Shown one piece after another: positions 45,201-52,731 of a DNA stretch of 64,000 bases (its first letter is position 1; each line of letters begins with the position of its first letter). The notes beneath the pieces are model-generated. The model had not been told where the DNA came from. It was given only the letters and a program-made list of their open reading frames with translations, and did no database searches. A program made the translations under genes and the position numbers. Source of the DNA: Marivita sp. (GTDB lineage Bacteria; Pseudomonadota; Alphaproteobacteria; Rhodobacterales; Rhodobacteraceae); assembly GCF_020055635.1 (NCBI RefSeq), contig NZ_JAIPUT010000016.1:1-64000 (forward strand), written 5' to 3'.

Positions 45201-45973
45201 GTTTCTTCGGCGTCGGCGACCCATTGATCGGAACCCAAAGGGACGGCCCGGTGCCCTTCGATTGCGGCGGAGCGGCGGAACTCGTTCTTGCTTCTGCAGC
45301 GCCATCCGAATTGCAACGCAGCAGCGGAGCGGCCCGCGTTGGTCTGATCGCCGATATGGCGGCGTTGCCTGATGCGCGGTGCGAGTTGCAGGAGATCGCG
45401 GCACGGTTCGAAGACAGCGTCGTCCTTTTGCACGGCGACGCCACGGAAACGGAAGTAAAACGCCTGAGCGCGACGGGGGAATTGCGCGATTTCGCCGTCC
45501 TGAGCTTTGCAACCCACGGGTTGGTCGCCGGCGAGATCGGCGTGAATGATTCCGGGCTGGTCCTTACGCCACCCCGCCTTCCAACGGCACAGGATGACGG
45601 CATCCTGACCACCGCGGAAATCGCCGGGCTGGACCTGGACGCCGATTTCGTCGTCCTGTCTGCCTGCAACACGGCCTCGGGCGACAGCCAGAGCGACGAG
45701 GGGCTTTCGGGCATGGCAAGCGCCTTCTTTTCGGCCGGTGCCGAGAGCCTTCTGGTGTCGCATTGGCCTGTCTACAGCGATGCGGCTGTGGCGCTTACGA
45801 CCGGGACTGTCGATATCCTGCGGCGCGCGCCCGGCACGCCACGCGCCGAAGCGTTGCGGCAATCCATGCTGGCTGTTCTGGACGATCCCGCGTCGGACCC
45901 TCGCCAACTTCATCCCGCCTATTGGGGGGCGTTCATGATTGTCGGCGACGGGCTGGGCGCGGCTAGCCCGTAG
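42299..45973 (+). CDS. exported TPR-CHAT caspase-like protein
   Basis: 1224 residues. The ATG at 42299 (GAGGG upstream) opens a signal peptide (ends LLWA); earlier in-frame sequence lies in the preceding gene. Residues 20-700 are tandem helical repeats of TPR type (for example about 390-485). The C-terminal 320 residues are a CHAT domain: His1073 in FATHGLV and Cys1123 in VLSACNTASG are the caspase-like dyad, then SLLVSHWPV, a typical ending. CHAT proteases act in defence and cell-death pathways, usually in the cytoplasm; an exported copy is unusual. Confidence 0.85.
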   Translation: MKNLIFLIFFLFPSLLWADLDEAVSAYNNDDFDRAIALAEDALDSDLATGDTILAHELIALSAYYQGRRGTAILAEMQALDSDLEELYGRDGIARLDILYAISDLQVSLGDLEAATETNVKIARIALASPKGQEDALTALRNTAIVFEEAEPREALYYAALFEFHAMELPEIADPWAVEATGMMALALFRNGQEARAAQRFLQYTFEDWESFASIGPDEEALVDMLFDAFNTMNVPDEAAWLAMIEAENARVVEADALFSEAWDLLASGQHPLEPEFLDVFDAYLALASPEDPLAAIYATMVMRNYLDIGDFDRARPYLSLILSYPAPFIAILDLPIGYSAGIVAMQGGVEDALFAALVSKALDVDSIVPSDDPELLFDLSFSLGGMHARLGRMEAAYASYSAAIDLADERGLGEYHYLGAALQGAALALRDLGRYDEALAALEDFRAFGERTGDSEAVVSAMGTIAWIAQATGDEAKALSLARQRLKFEQDRAEPDASAVQLALFNLAALMLEQSDSISDDLVEVLTAALSGPALGDLAQETRESLLTVVAERLDATPDIIRTHPAFQGADAAQRAGLVTILGEAAISRGDPVAAKDWVDFGTGLTAEGSQEAMRLAEVSGRVSLAEGDMANALRRFRMLSDHRLRPAVRTQDGATDHVPYHLAAAFGLSSDPASGADLRFHNEMFVVAQLSNTTTAGDALNAALAWGWADNAVAAMLRKRDLVAREITQVDAAVSRARYDGKSPDRILARQEELAREHQALSVEIAQRAPEFNRIAGANPFSAAEVSARLRDDEVLVQFVTSDAMLADGSLASYLIALSNESILVAEIPARSVLTGLARDLRCSAALTDPNCAEAGSAGTRGSFSLQLLPETSGPSFDTEAAYLAYQLLIEPMADLLKGRDRLIVVPDQTLLSLPFHLTLQNPHAPGQSLGRANWLIRDVSVEIAPSVRSFVALRDDARKDARQSRFFGVGDPLIGTQRDGPVPFDCGGAAELVLASAAPSELQRSSGAARVGLIADMAALPDARCELQEIAARFEDSVVLLHGDATETEVKRLSATGELRDFAVLSFATHGLVAGEIGVNDSGLVLTPPRLPTAQDDGILTTAEIAGLDLDADFVVLSACNTASGDSQSDEGLSGMASAFFSAGAESLLVSHWPVYSDAAVALTTGTVDILRRAPGTPRAEALRQSMLAVLDDPASDPRQLHPAYWGAFMIVGDGLGAASP

Positions 45974-46388
45974 GCAGGTTGTAGAACAACAGAAACAAGA
46001 CCAGCAGCCATGCAATGGTCATGACCAGCGTCCACAACCCGGTTTTCATTCCGAGCCGTTGCGCCCGGAACCAATCATCGACGGCACCCAGTTTGTCAGG
46101 GAACCGCGACAGGTCTCGAAGGGCGCTTTGCATGGCACCGTAGCCGTCGCGCAGGGCAAAGAAGAAGACAAGCAGATTGACGGAATAGAAGGCGAAGACG
46201 ACAATTCGCTGAAGCAATAGGAACTCTTCAGCCTCGCCGAAGAAGACAAGCACGCCGACCATCGCCGCGTGGAGGTAGATGATCCGGAACCACGTCATCT
46301 CGACCCGTCCGAGTTGCGCGTTATAGAACTGGACCAGCTCGGGATAGGTCATGTTGGACACCCGTGCGGGCTCTTCTGTCTCGGTCAT
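45963..46388 (-). CDS. small three-helix membrane protein of unknown function
   Basis: 141 residues from the ATG at 46388 (MTETEEPARV); an extended reading to 46523 would overlap the preceding gene. A charged N-terminus is followed by predicted helices around residues 40-58, 66-84 and 117-137, with a cytoplasmic or periplasmic loop in between. I recognise no family. It is cotranscribed with three GYF_2 genes and its 3' end overlaps the CHAT gene end by 11 bases, so the two strands share their terminus. Confidence 0.6.
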   Translation of the reverse strand: MTETEEPARVSNMTYPELVQFYNAQLGRVEMTWFRIIYLHAAMVGVLVFFGEAEEFLLLQRIVVFAFYSVNLLVFFFALRDGYGAMQSALRDLSRFPDKLGAVDDWFRAQRLGMKTGLWTLVMTIAWLLVLFLLFYNLPTG

Positions 46389-46410
46389 GGACGGGTCTTT
46401 TGGGTTGCAG

Positions 46411-47139
46411 TCATGAGGATTGCCGACGGAAGTTTTCGCCCTTTTTGGAAAGCAAGTGATCGGGTCCAATGACCGTGAATTCGATCTTGTCGTCGATCGC
46501 TTTCGGCTTTTCTGGCTTGTCATTGGTCGTGATCTTGTTGGTGCCGATCAGGACAAGGTCGAAACGTGTGGCGTCGACCGGCTCAACCCAGTATTTGCCC
46601 GAGCCCGACATCGTGTACGTTACCGTGTTGTCAACCAGCTGCATGGGCGGGCGCACGGGAACCTGGCCTGGCTGGAGCGGGGGTGTGGGAACAGGCCGGA
46701 AGAATCTGTTGACCCACTGGGCATAGGCTTTGGACGTGTAGGTCTTATCGTTGTTGATCTGCATCTGAGCCCATCCAGGGATGAGGCTGCCGCCGCTTTG
46801 CGTTTCATCCCCCGCGATCAGCATTGCATCATTGATGATCCACCTGCCCAGGATCAGCGCTTCGAAATCCAAGGGCGTTTGCGCGGGCAACGACGCGATC
46901 AGCGCGGCCAGCGCCGGCACGTCGGTCGCCATCGCCCAATCCGCCATGCCCTGGTGCCAGACAAGCGTTCGGGCGGCCTCGGCCTGCGATTTGATGCGCT
47001 TGCGGATTTCCTGCTCGCTGAACGGGCCGGTGGCGAGGTCGCCGTCAGCGATATACACGCGCACATCCGATGCAAACGCCCGGCTGGGGACAAGCAGCGC
47101 CAGCCCACCCGCCGTGACCGCGCGACGGTCGAGCCGCAT
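46411..47139 (-). CDS. exported GYF_2-domain protein
   Basis: 242 residues from the ATG at 47139, which shares a base with the upstream stop (TGATG). The leader MRLDRRAVTAGGLALL has twin arginines and may be a Tat signal. A GYF_2 (DUF4339) domain follows (about 27-80: VYIADGDLATGPFSEQEIRKRI, then ARTLVWHQGMADWAMATDVPAL). The rest is beta-rich and unassigned. Third of three tandem paralogues. Confidence 0.72.
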   Translation of the reverse strand: MRLDRRAVTAGGLALLVPSRAFASDVRVYIADGDLATGPFSEQEIRKRIKSQAEAARTLVWHQGMADWAMATDVPALAALIASLPAQTPLDFEALILGRWIINDAMLIAGDETQSGGSLIPGWAQMQINNDKTYTSKAYAQWVNRFFRPVPTPPLQPGQVPVRPPMQLVDNTVTYTMSGSGKYWVEPVDATRFDLVLIGTNKITTNDKPEKPKAIDDKIEFTVIGPDHLLSKKGENFRRQSS

Positions 47140-47840
47140 CAGTTCGCCTCGGGCACTCGGATGATGTCGATATTCTCGACGGTCTTGAACCCGTTGGGCC
47201 CCGTGGGTTTGAACGACAGCGTGTCGGTGTCCTGACCGCTGACAGTGATCTCGGTCCCGATCACGGTGCTGTAGGTGATGTTGCGCTCGAAATTGAAGTT
47301 GCCCTCGGCCGACTGAGACACGGCCCACGTGCCCTTCTCGTGATCAACGCGCATCGGGCGCTGGGGATCGTCCTTGTCCCACAGGATCGTCGCGCCTTCG
47401 AAACGCCCGTCCGGCAGAACCTTCATCTGGATGACGGCATCATAGGGCACATCGTTCTGGGTCCATTTGAACGCCTCGCTGATCCAGACGCCCAGCATGT
47501 AGGACTGGATATCCGTGACCCTGAACTGCTCGGGCGGCACGTCGGCCTGCCCGATCGCGGCAATGATGCCCTGCAATTGCGGGACGGTCGACGCAAGCTG
47601 CCAGGCCGACATGCCCGGCATCCACACGAGCGTCGAGAGAGCCGCCTGTGCGCTTCCCAGGTGGGCTTGGAAGCCGGCCGCATCCAGCGGCCCGATTTGC
47701 TGGCCGTCTTGGGTTATGTAAATCTGCATCGGGGGCGGGGAAAGCGCGGTATTGCGCGTGTCCCGGTCAAGGGTTCGTTGTCCCTCTTGGGCAAACGCGG
47801 GGGCGGACATCAGGATCAATATGGCGATGATACGGAACAT
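47139..47840 (-). CDS. exported GYF_2-domain protein
   Basis: 233 residues with a signal peptide (ends APAFA) and a GYF_2 domain (about 38-94: MQIYITQDGQQIGPLDAAGFQAHL, then STLVWMPGMSAWQLASTVPQL). The C-terminal half is beta-rich and of unknown family. An AGGAGG ribosome site overlaps the stop of the preceding paralogue. Coupled to the next GYF_2 gene by TGATG. Confidence 0.75.
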   Translation of the reverse strand: MFRIIAILILMSAPAFAQEGQRTLDRDTRNTALSPPPMQIYITQDGQQIGPLDAAGFQAHLGSAQAALSTLVWMPGMSAWQLASTVPQLQGIIAAIGQADVPPEQFRVTDIQSYMLGVWISEAFKWTQNDVPYDAVIQMKVLPDGRFEGATILWDKDDPQRPMRVDHEKGTWAVSQSAEGNFNFERNITYSTVIGTEITVSGQDTDTLSFKPTGPNGFKTVENIDIIRVPEAN

Positions 47841-47849
47841 GGCGACCTC

Positions 47850-48575
47850 CTAGTTTCCGATCCGGTAGCGGCGATGACCGTCCGGGCTGGCCACCGTGTT
47901 GCGATCGACCACCGTGAGCAGGATGGAATCGCTGGCAGTCTCGACCGTGGGCGGGCCGACGCGTGACGTACCTGTAATCGTGAGGGTCAAAGACAGGATA
48001 TAGCTGTTCTCGGTTTTGGCCTGTACCTTCCAGGTGCCAGTCGACGACAGGTTCATGACGAAGGTTCCATAGGTCTGCTGGCTGCTGATCGAGCCGAACC
48101 CGGATACCGTACCGTCAGCCCGAAAGGTCATGTTCTCGGAGAACTGCGCCTGGCTACCGTCCGGCAGAGGGCCGGACCCGGTGCTTTCCCATGTGCCGAC
48201 CTGAAAGCCTTGGGCATCGAAGGTCGCGGGCGGTGGTGCCGTAGCCAGAAGCGGTGCCACCGTAGGCACCGTGGCGGCGGCGGCCCAGTCCGTCATCCCT
48301 TCGATCCAGACCAGGGTCGTCCGGTTCAACTGGCCCGAGGCAATCTTGGCCTCCAGTTGCGCTTTGTTGAAGGGGCCATCGACCGTCCCGTTGGAGGTGA
48401 TGAAGACCTTCATCTCGCGTTCGGTGATGGGGGGTGGGGGCGGCGGCGGCGTGGCCCCGGTCATCGGCGGAGGCGCGGGAGGCACGTGGCTTTCGGCCTG
48501 CGCGCCGCCATTCTGGATGATAAGATTAGCAAGAGCAGCAAATGCAAATATTTTAATAAAACGTATAGCGCCCAT
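47850..48575 (-). CDS. exported GYF_2-domain protein with a polyproline segment
   Basis: 241 residues. The ATG at 48575 has a consensus AGGAGG site; a longer reading to 48683 is not supported. A signal peptide (ends GAQA) is followed by a proline-rich stretch (32-49), a GYF_2 domain (about 56-110: MKVFITSNGTVDGPFNKAQLEAKI, then TTLVWIEGMTDWAAAATVPTV) and a beta-rich C-terminal domain (125-241). First gene of the GYF_2 operon. GYF domains bind proline-rich peptides in eukaryotes; whether GYF_2 does so is unknown. Confidence 0.77.
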   Translation of the reverse strand: MGAIRFIKIFAFAALANLIIQNGGAQAESHVPPAPPPMTGATPPPPPPPITEREMKVFITSNGTVDGPFNKAQLEAKIASGQLNRTTLVWIEGMTDWAAAATVPTVAPLLATAPPPATFDAQGFQVGTWESTGSGPLPDGSQAQFSENMTFRADGTVSGFGSISSQQTYGTFVMNLSSTGTWKVQAKTENSYILSLTLTITGTSRVGPPTVETASDSILLTVVDRNTVASPDGHRRYRIGN

Positions 48576-48748
48576 CGTAAAAACCTCCTGAGCCTGCAAA
48601 ACTCTACGAAGGCGCGCGAAAAATTTCAACAACTCGTTGGAATGGCGGTGCTTGCCAGCTGCCATCATCCCGAACGTGCACATCGGGCGACCGCCCGGCT
48701 TATTCGGGCCATGGGGGTCGTCAGATCCCCCGACCTGGGATCAAACGA

Positions 48749-49348
48749 CTAGTAGGGGTTGCGTGCGTCCCGGTCGTTGGAAAGCGAGTTCTGGCGGCGC
48801 TGCACGAGCAGTTCGATGGCGTCCGCCAGGTGTTCACGATCAATATGATGATCGCCCCTGGAGACGCGGACCCTGTGGGCCTCGATCATGACGTCGGCGT
48901 GGCGGCACCCTTCGGGCGGTTCGAAGCGGTAGGAGGCGAGTTCCAGCCGCAACCCCAGCGGGTCGCGAAAGTAGATGGAATCCATGAAGCCCCGGTCGAC
49001 GGGACCAGAATGCTTGACACCGCGCGCATCCAGCCGCGCCGCGACCTGCCAGAAGGTTGCCTGACTGACATTGAGCGCAAGGTGATGAAGAGAACCGGTC
49101 GCTTCAGGGACAGGCTCGGCGTCCGGTTCCCGGCTTTCGTTGGTGAAGATGGTGATCAGCCGCCCGTCTCCCGGATCGAAGTAGAGATGGCCTTCGTTCG
49201 GGTCGTCGAGATTCGGCTGATCGAAGATGAACGGCATCCCCAGAACGCCTTCCCAGAAGTCGATCGTCGTTTTCCGGTCGGCACCGATGATTGTGATGTG
49301 ATGCACGCCTTGCGTCTGGATCTTCCTGATTTCGTTCGCGTTATCCAT
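48749..49348 (-). CDS. VOC-family dioxygenase/glyoxalase-like protein
   Basis: 199 residues from the ATG at 49348 (GGAGAAAG upstream). Two VOC modules: GVHHITIIGADRKTTIDFWEGVLGMPFIFDQ, then SLHHLALNVSQATFWQVAARLDARGVKHSG and FRDPLGLRLELASY. The His and Glu metal ligands of type I extradiol dioxygenases and glyoxalases are present in outline. Last gene of a five-gene minus-strand catabolic operon, overlapping the MetE-like gene by 8 bases. Confidence 0.78.
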   Translation of the reverse strand: MDNANEIRKIQTQGVHHITIIGADRKTTIDFWEGVLGMPFIFDQPNLDDPNEGHLYFDPGDGRLITIFTNESREPDAEPVPEATGSLHHLALNVSQATFWQVAARLDARGVKHSGPVDRGFMDSIYFRDPLGLRLELASYRFEPPEGCRHADVMIEAHRVRVSRGDHHIDREHLADAIELLVQRRQNSLSNDRDARNPY

Positions 49349-50378
49349 TGCTTTCTCCTCCATGTTCCGCACGCACAATCGCCGCGCCATCGGCCATGGC
49401 CTTCATCTTTCCGAAGGCAACGTCGCGCGGAAGATATTTCAATCCGCAATCGGGCGCGACAACGACCTTGTCCGCATCGACATGGGGAAGGGCGCGGCGG
49501 ATGCGGTCTGCTATGATCTCAGGTGTCTCGATCGTCATGTCGGACAGGTCGAGCACGCCGACCATGATCGTCTTGCCACGCAGCTCTTCCAGGACCGAAG
49601 TGTCAAGCTTTGCCTGCGCGGTCTCGATGCTGATCTGGTCGCAGGTGCAGGCCTTCATCTGGGGCAGGAAAGAATACCCCTCGGGTCGCTTTTTCGTCAT
49701 CGCGGCATAGCCGAAACAGATATGAACGGCCGTCGTGCCCGCGGCTCCGCTCAGGGCCTTGTTGATGGCCTCGATGCCGTATTCTTCGGCAATGTCGGGT
49801 TTCGCCTGAAGCCACGGTTCGTCCAGTTGCACGATGTCGGCACCTGCTGCGAAGAGATCGGCGATTTCCTCCCGAACGGCCTCGGCATAATCCATCGCGG
49901 CATCGGCAGTGGACGCATAATGATCGTTCTGGGCTTGCAAGCTCATCGTGAACGGGCCGGGCAGGGTGATCTTCACCTTCCGGTCGGTATGGGCGCGCAG
50001 GAACTTGAGGTCCTCGACCTCCACTTGCCGCGCGCGGGAGATCGGGCCGATGATCCGCGGTACCGGCACGGGGCTGCCAGACCGGGTGAAGACGGTGCCG
50101 TAATTGTCGAGGTCCAGTCCGTCGAGCGCGGTTGCGAACCGGTTCGAGTAACTCTCGCGCCGGATTTCGCCATCGGTGATGATGTCGAGCCCGGCCTCTT
50201 CCTGTTCCCGGATCGCGACCCGCGTGGCATCGTCCTGCGCCTCTCTCAGAAACGGCTCAGGCACGCGCCAGAGTTCGCTTGCGCGGGTGCGCGGCGGGAA
50301 CTGGCCTTTCAGTTTCTCGCGGTCGATCAGCCAGTCCGGCTGGCAGTAGCTTCCGACGAGTGTGGTGGGGAAAAGCAT
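49341..50378 (-). CDS. MetE C-terminal-domain-like methyltransferase
   Basis: 345-residue zinc-type methyltransferase related to the C-terminal catalytic half of cobalamin-independent methionine synthase. TLVGSYCQPDWL at the start, LDEPWLQ, the zinc-site HIC (VHICFGYA) and the late APDCGLKYL cysteine are visible. It lacks the N-terminal MetE domain. In a catabolic operon it may transfer a methyl group from the substrate or a methyl donor rather than make methionine; this is inference. Confidence 0.75.
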   Translation of the reverse strand: MLFPTTLVGSYCQPDWLIDREKLKGQFPPRTRASELWRVPEPFLREAQDDATRVAIREQEEAGLDIITDGEIRRESYSNRFATALDGLDLDNYGTVFTRSGSPVPVPRIIGPISRARQVEVEDLKFLRAHTDRKVKITLPGPFTMSLQAQNDHYASTADAAMDYAEAVREEIADLFAAGADIVQLDEPWLQAKPDIAEEYGIEAINKALSGAAGTTAVHICFGYAAMTKKRPEGYSFLPQMKACTCDQISIETAQAKLDTSVLEELRGKTIMVGVLDLSDMTIETPEIIADRIRRALPHVDADKVVVAPDCGLKYLPRDVAFGKMKAMADGAAIVRAEHGGESNG

Positions 50379-50393
50379 CTGTCCACTCCTGTT

Positions 50394-51893
50394 TCAGGCA
50401 AAGAGATCCTGCTCGACGCCGGCTTTCTCGAAGATGTAGTCACGGCTTGCCGCGAGTTCGCGTCCGAGCTTGTCCATGTCGTGACCCAGAAGCCGACCCT
50501 GCCATTTGCGTATCTTGCCCGCGACCATGACGGTGTCGACATTGGATCGGTCCATGAGCGTGACCACCGCACCCGCCGCATTGTTGAGCGGCGCGACATT
50601 GATCGCCTCCGCATCGAGGAGGATGATATCCGCATCCTTTCCCGGAGTCAGCGATCCCGTCTTCTTGTCGAGACGAAGACCTTTCGCGCCTTCGATGGTG
50701 GCATGACGTATCGCATCCGCGGTCCGCATCAGCGCAGGATGCCCTTCGTCGCCGGACAGCGCGCGCTCGTTCGCCCGCATCCGTTGCAACGTGATCAGCC
50801 CGCGCATCTGCGTAAAGAAATCCGCAGACATCGTGCATTCCACATCCGAGGACAGCGACACCGACATGCCGAGATCGAGCGCCTTCTGGATCGGCGGCTC
50901 GCCGTGGCGCATGTGCATCTCGATCGGGACGGAAAGCGAGACATGCGCGCCGGCATCCGCGGCTGCCTTCCACGCATCGTCTGTCATGCCGGTCATGTGG
51001 ATGAAGATGTTGTCGGGGCCGAAAACGCCCTTCTTGGCCAGTGCATCGAATGTGGGCGTCATGCCGAAGGTGGTGACGACATGCAGGGCGATCTGCAGGT
51101 CAAGCTCGCGGCCGATGGCCCACATGTCCTCGTAGCCTTCGATGTAGATCTCGCCACCCATGACCATCGTGAGAAGCTGGTCCTCGGAAGAGAAGTACTG
51201 CTCGCGGATGCGGCGTGCGCCACCCGGGTGTTCCTTGCCGTCCCACCAGCCTTCGAAATATCCGAAGACCCCGCGCCGCCCGGCGTCGCGGAGGCCCTGG
51301 ATCGCCGCGTCGGAATGTTCGGCGGAGTGGTGGATCTGACTGACGTCCATGACGGTCGTCACGCCTGCATCAAGTTGGGCGAGGCCGCCGTAAAGTTCGT
51401 TGATGTAGACGTCTTCCGGCCGGTAATGCTGGGAAAAACCAAGCAGCATCGCTTCGTAGTAGTTCCGCGCATTCTCGGGCTTGCCGTCGTTCACCACGAT
51501 GGCATCTGCCAGCGCCGAACGCAGTCCGGTCTCGAACTGGTGGTGATGGGTGTCTATGAATCCCGGCATGACGATCTTGCCGGAGGCGTCGATCATGCGC
51601 GCGTCGCCCGCCTCGATATGCGCGGCGACCTCGACGATCTTGTCGCCCTCGATCAGCACGTCACCTTTCGCGAAGTTGCCGATCGCATCGTCCACCGACA
51701 TCACCACACCGCCCTTGATGAGGATGCGCATTCCCTTTTCACCGGACATTTCCGGCAGAGATTCCGCGGAAATCGTCGTCCGTGCGGCTTGCGCGGCCTT
51801 CGCGCCGGAATTGCTGTCGGCCGGGGCGGACATGAAGGGCACGTTGCCGGGGCAAAACGACTTGGGTGTCGCGGGGCTGCAAAGTCTGCACAT
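50394..51893 (-). CDS. amidohydrolase family protein with a cysteine-bearing N-terminal extension
   Basis: 499 residues from the ATG at 51893 (AGGAG upstream). About 54 residues precede the fold, beginning MCRLCSPATPKSFCPG with a CxxC pair and a third Cys. The amidohydrolase part has DTHHHQF, LHVV, FIHMTG and the SSDVEC aspartate as metal ligands, and a late SLTPGKDADIILLD. It fits the cytosine-deaminase/chlorohydrolase group. It lies between the IclR gene and the methyltransferase in one operon. Substrate unknown. Confidence 0.8.
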   Translation of the reverse strand: MCRLCSPATPKSFCPGNVPFMSAPADSNSGAKAAQAARTTISAESLPEMSGEKGMRILIKGGVVMSVDDAIGNFAKGDVLIEGDKIVEVAAHIEAGDARMIDASGKIVMPGFIDTHHHQFETGLRSALADAIVVNDGKPENARNYYEAMLLGFSQHYRPEDVYINELYGGLAQLDAGVTTVMDVSQIHHSAEHSDAAIQGLRDAGRRGVFGYFEGWWDGKEHPGGARRIREQYFSSEDQLLTMVMGGEIYIEGYEDMWAIGRELDLQIALHVVTTFGMTPTFDALAKKGVFGPDNIFIHMTGMTDDAWKAAADAGAHVSLSVPIEMHMRHGEPPIQKALDLGMSVSLSSDVECTMSADFFTQMRGLITLQRMRANERALSGDEGHPALMRTADAIRHATIEGAKGLRLDKKTGSLTPGKDADIILLDAEAINVAPLNNAAGAVVTLMDRSNVDTVMVAGKIRKWQGRLLGHDMDKLGRELAASRDYIFEKAGVEQDLFA

Positions 51894-51925
51894 GGTCGGT
51901 CTCCTCCCAGAGCCTTGTTGTTTTC

Positions 51926-52729
51926 CTATCCGCCGAGCACCGCCCTGAGGGTCGGATAGCGGTTCAGTTGGTGTGAAATGTGGGACGCTGCCTCCCGCAG
52001 GGCGGGCAGGCGGTCGTTCACGAGCTGTTCCGGCGTCACCATTCCGGTGTAGCCCGAAGTGTTGAGCGCGGCGACGGTCTTGCCGTCGGCGTCGCGGATC
52101 GGCACGGCCAGCGCGGTGATCCCGTAGTCCAGCTGGTCGACCGTGGTGGCATAGCCGTCCCGGCGGGCAACCATGACCTCGGCCCGCAACGCCTTGGGAT
52201 TGGTGCAGGTCTTCGAGGTCAGTTTCTTCGGAGCATATGTTTTCAGGTAGGCGTCGATCTTTTCGTTCGGCAGACCGGCCAGCAGGACCCGCCCCATCGA
52301 GGTGGCATAAGCCGGATATCGGGCACCGGCGACTGCCGCCGCCCGTCGTGCGCGCTGGACCGTGACATGCGCCACGTAGATCACGTTCTCGCCGTCCAGA
52401 GAGCCGACCGAAGACGCGTCGCCGAACCGGTCCACGATGGTGCGCAGGTCTTGCTGAAGCACCTCGTCGATCCGCGCCGTGAAATAGAACGCGGATCCGA
52501 GCGCCATCAGCTTGGGGCGCAGATGGAACCGCTTGTCCCGCCGCCCGATATACCCCAGCGTTTCCAGCGTCATCAGCGATCGGCGCGCCGCAGCGGGGGT
52601 CAGACCGACGCGCCGCGCCACCTCCGAGAGCGTCATCTCGGGGTTGGCGGCATCGAATGCCTCGAGGATGGCGATCCCTTTCGCCAGCGCCTCGACGAAT
52701 TCCGCCGGTTTTTCGTTCGTTTCGGTCAA
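51926..52729 (-). CDS. IclR-family transcriptional regulator
   Basis: 267 residues. A TTG at 52729 appears to be the start; it lies 2 bases after the dioxygenase stop and the next Met (residue 32) would cut the DNA-binding helix. The winged helix is LAKGIAILEAFDAANPEMTLSEVARRVGLTPAAARRSLMTLETLGYIG. The ligand domain carries TSMGRVLLAGLP and ALNTSGYTGMVTPE, as in PcaR/PobR regulators of aromatic catabolism. It probably binds the palindrome at 53692-53708. Confidence 0.86.
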   Translation of the reverse strand: MTETNEKPAEFVEALAKGIAILEAFDAANPEMTLSEVARRVGLTPAAARRSLMTLETLGYIGRRDKRFHLRPKLMALGSAFYFTARIDEVLQQDLRTIVDRFGDASSVGSLDGENVIYVAHVTVQRARRAAAVAGARYPAYATSMGRVLLAGLPNEKIDAYLKTYAPKKLTSKTCTNPKALRAEVMVARRDGYATTVDQLDYGITALAVPIRDADGKTVAALNTSGYTGMVTPEQLVNDRLPALREAASHISHQLNRYPTLRAVLGG

Positions 52730-52731
52730 GA

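Noticed and set aside
49362-51959. 865-codon plus-strand open frame
   Set aside because: It is antisense to the MetE-like and amidohydrolase genes, which carry clear motifs and ribosome sites; no plus-strand domain is recognisable.
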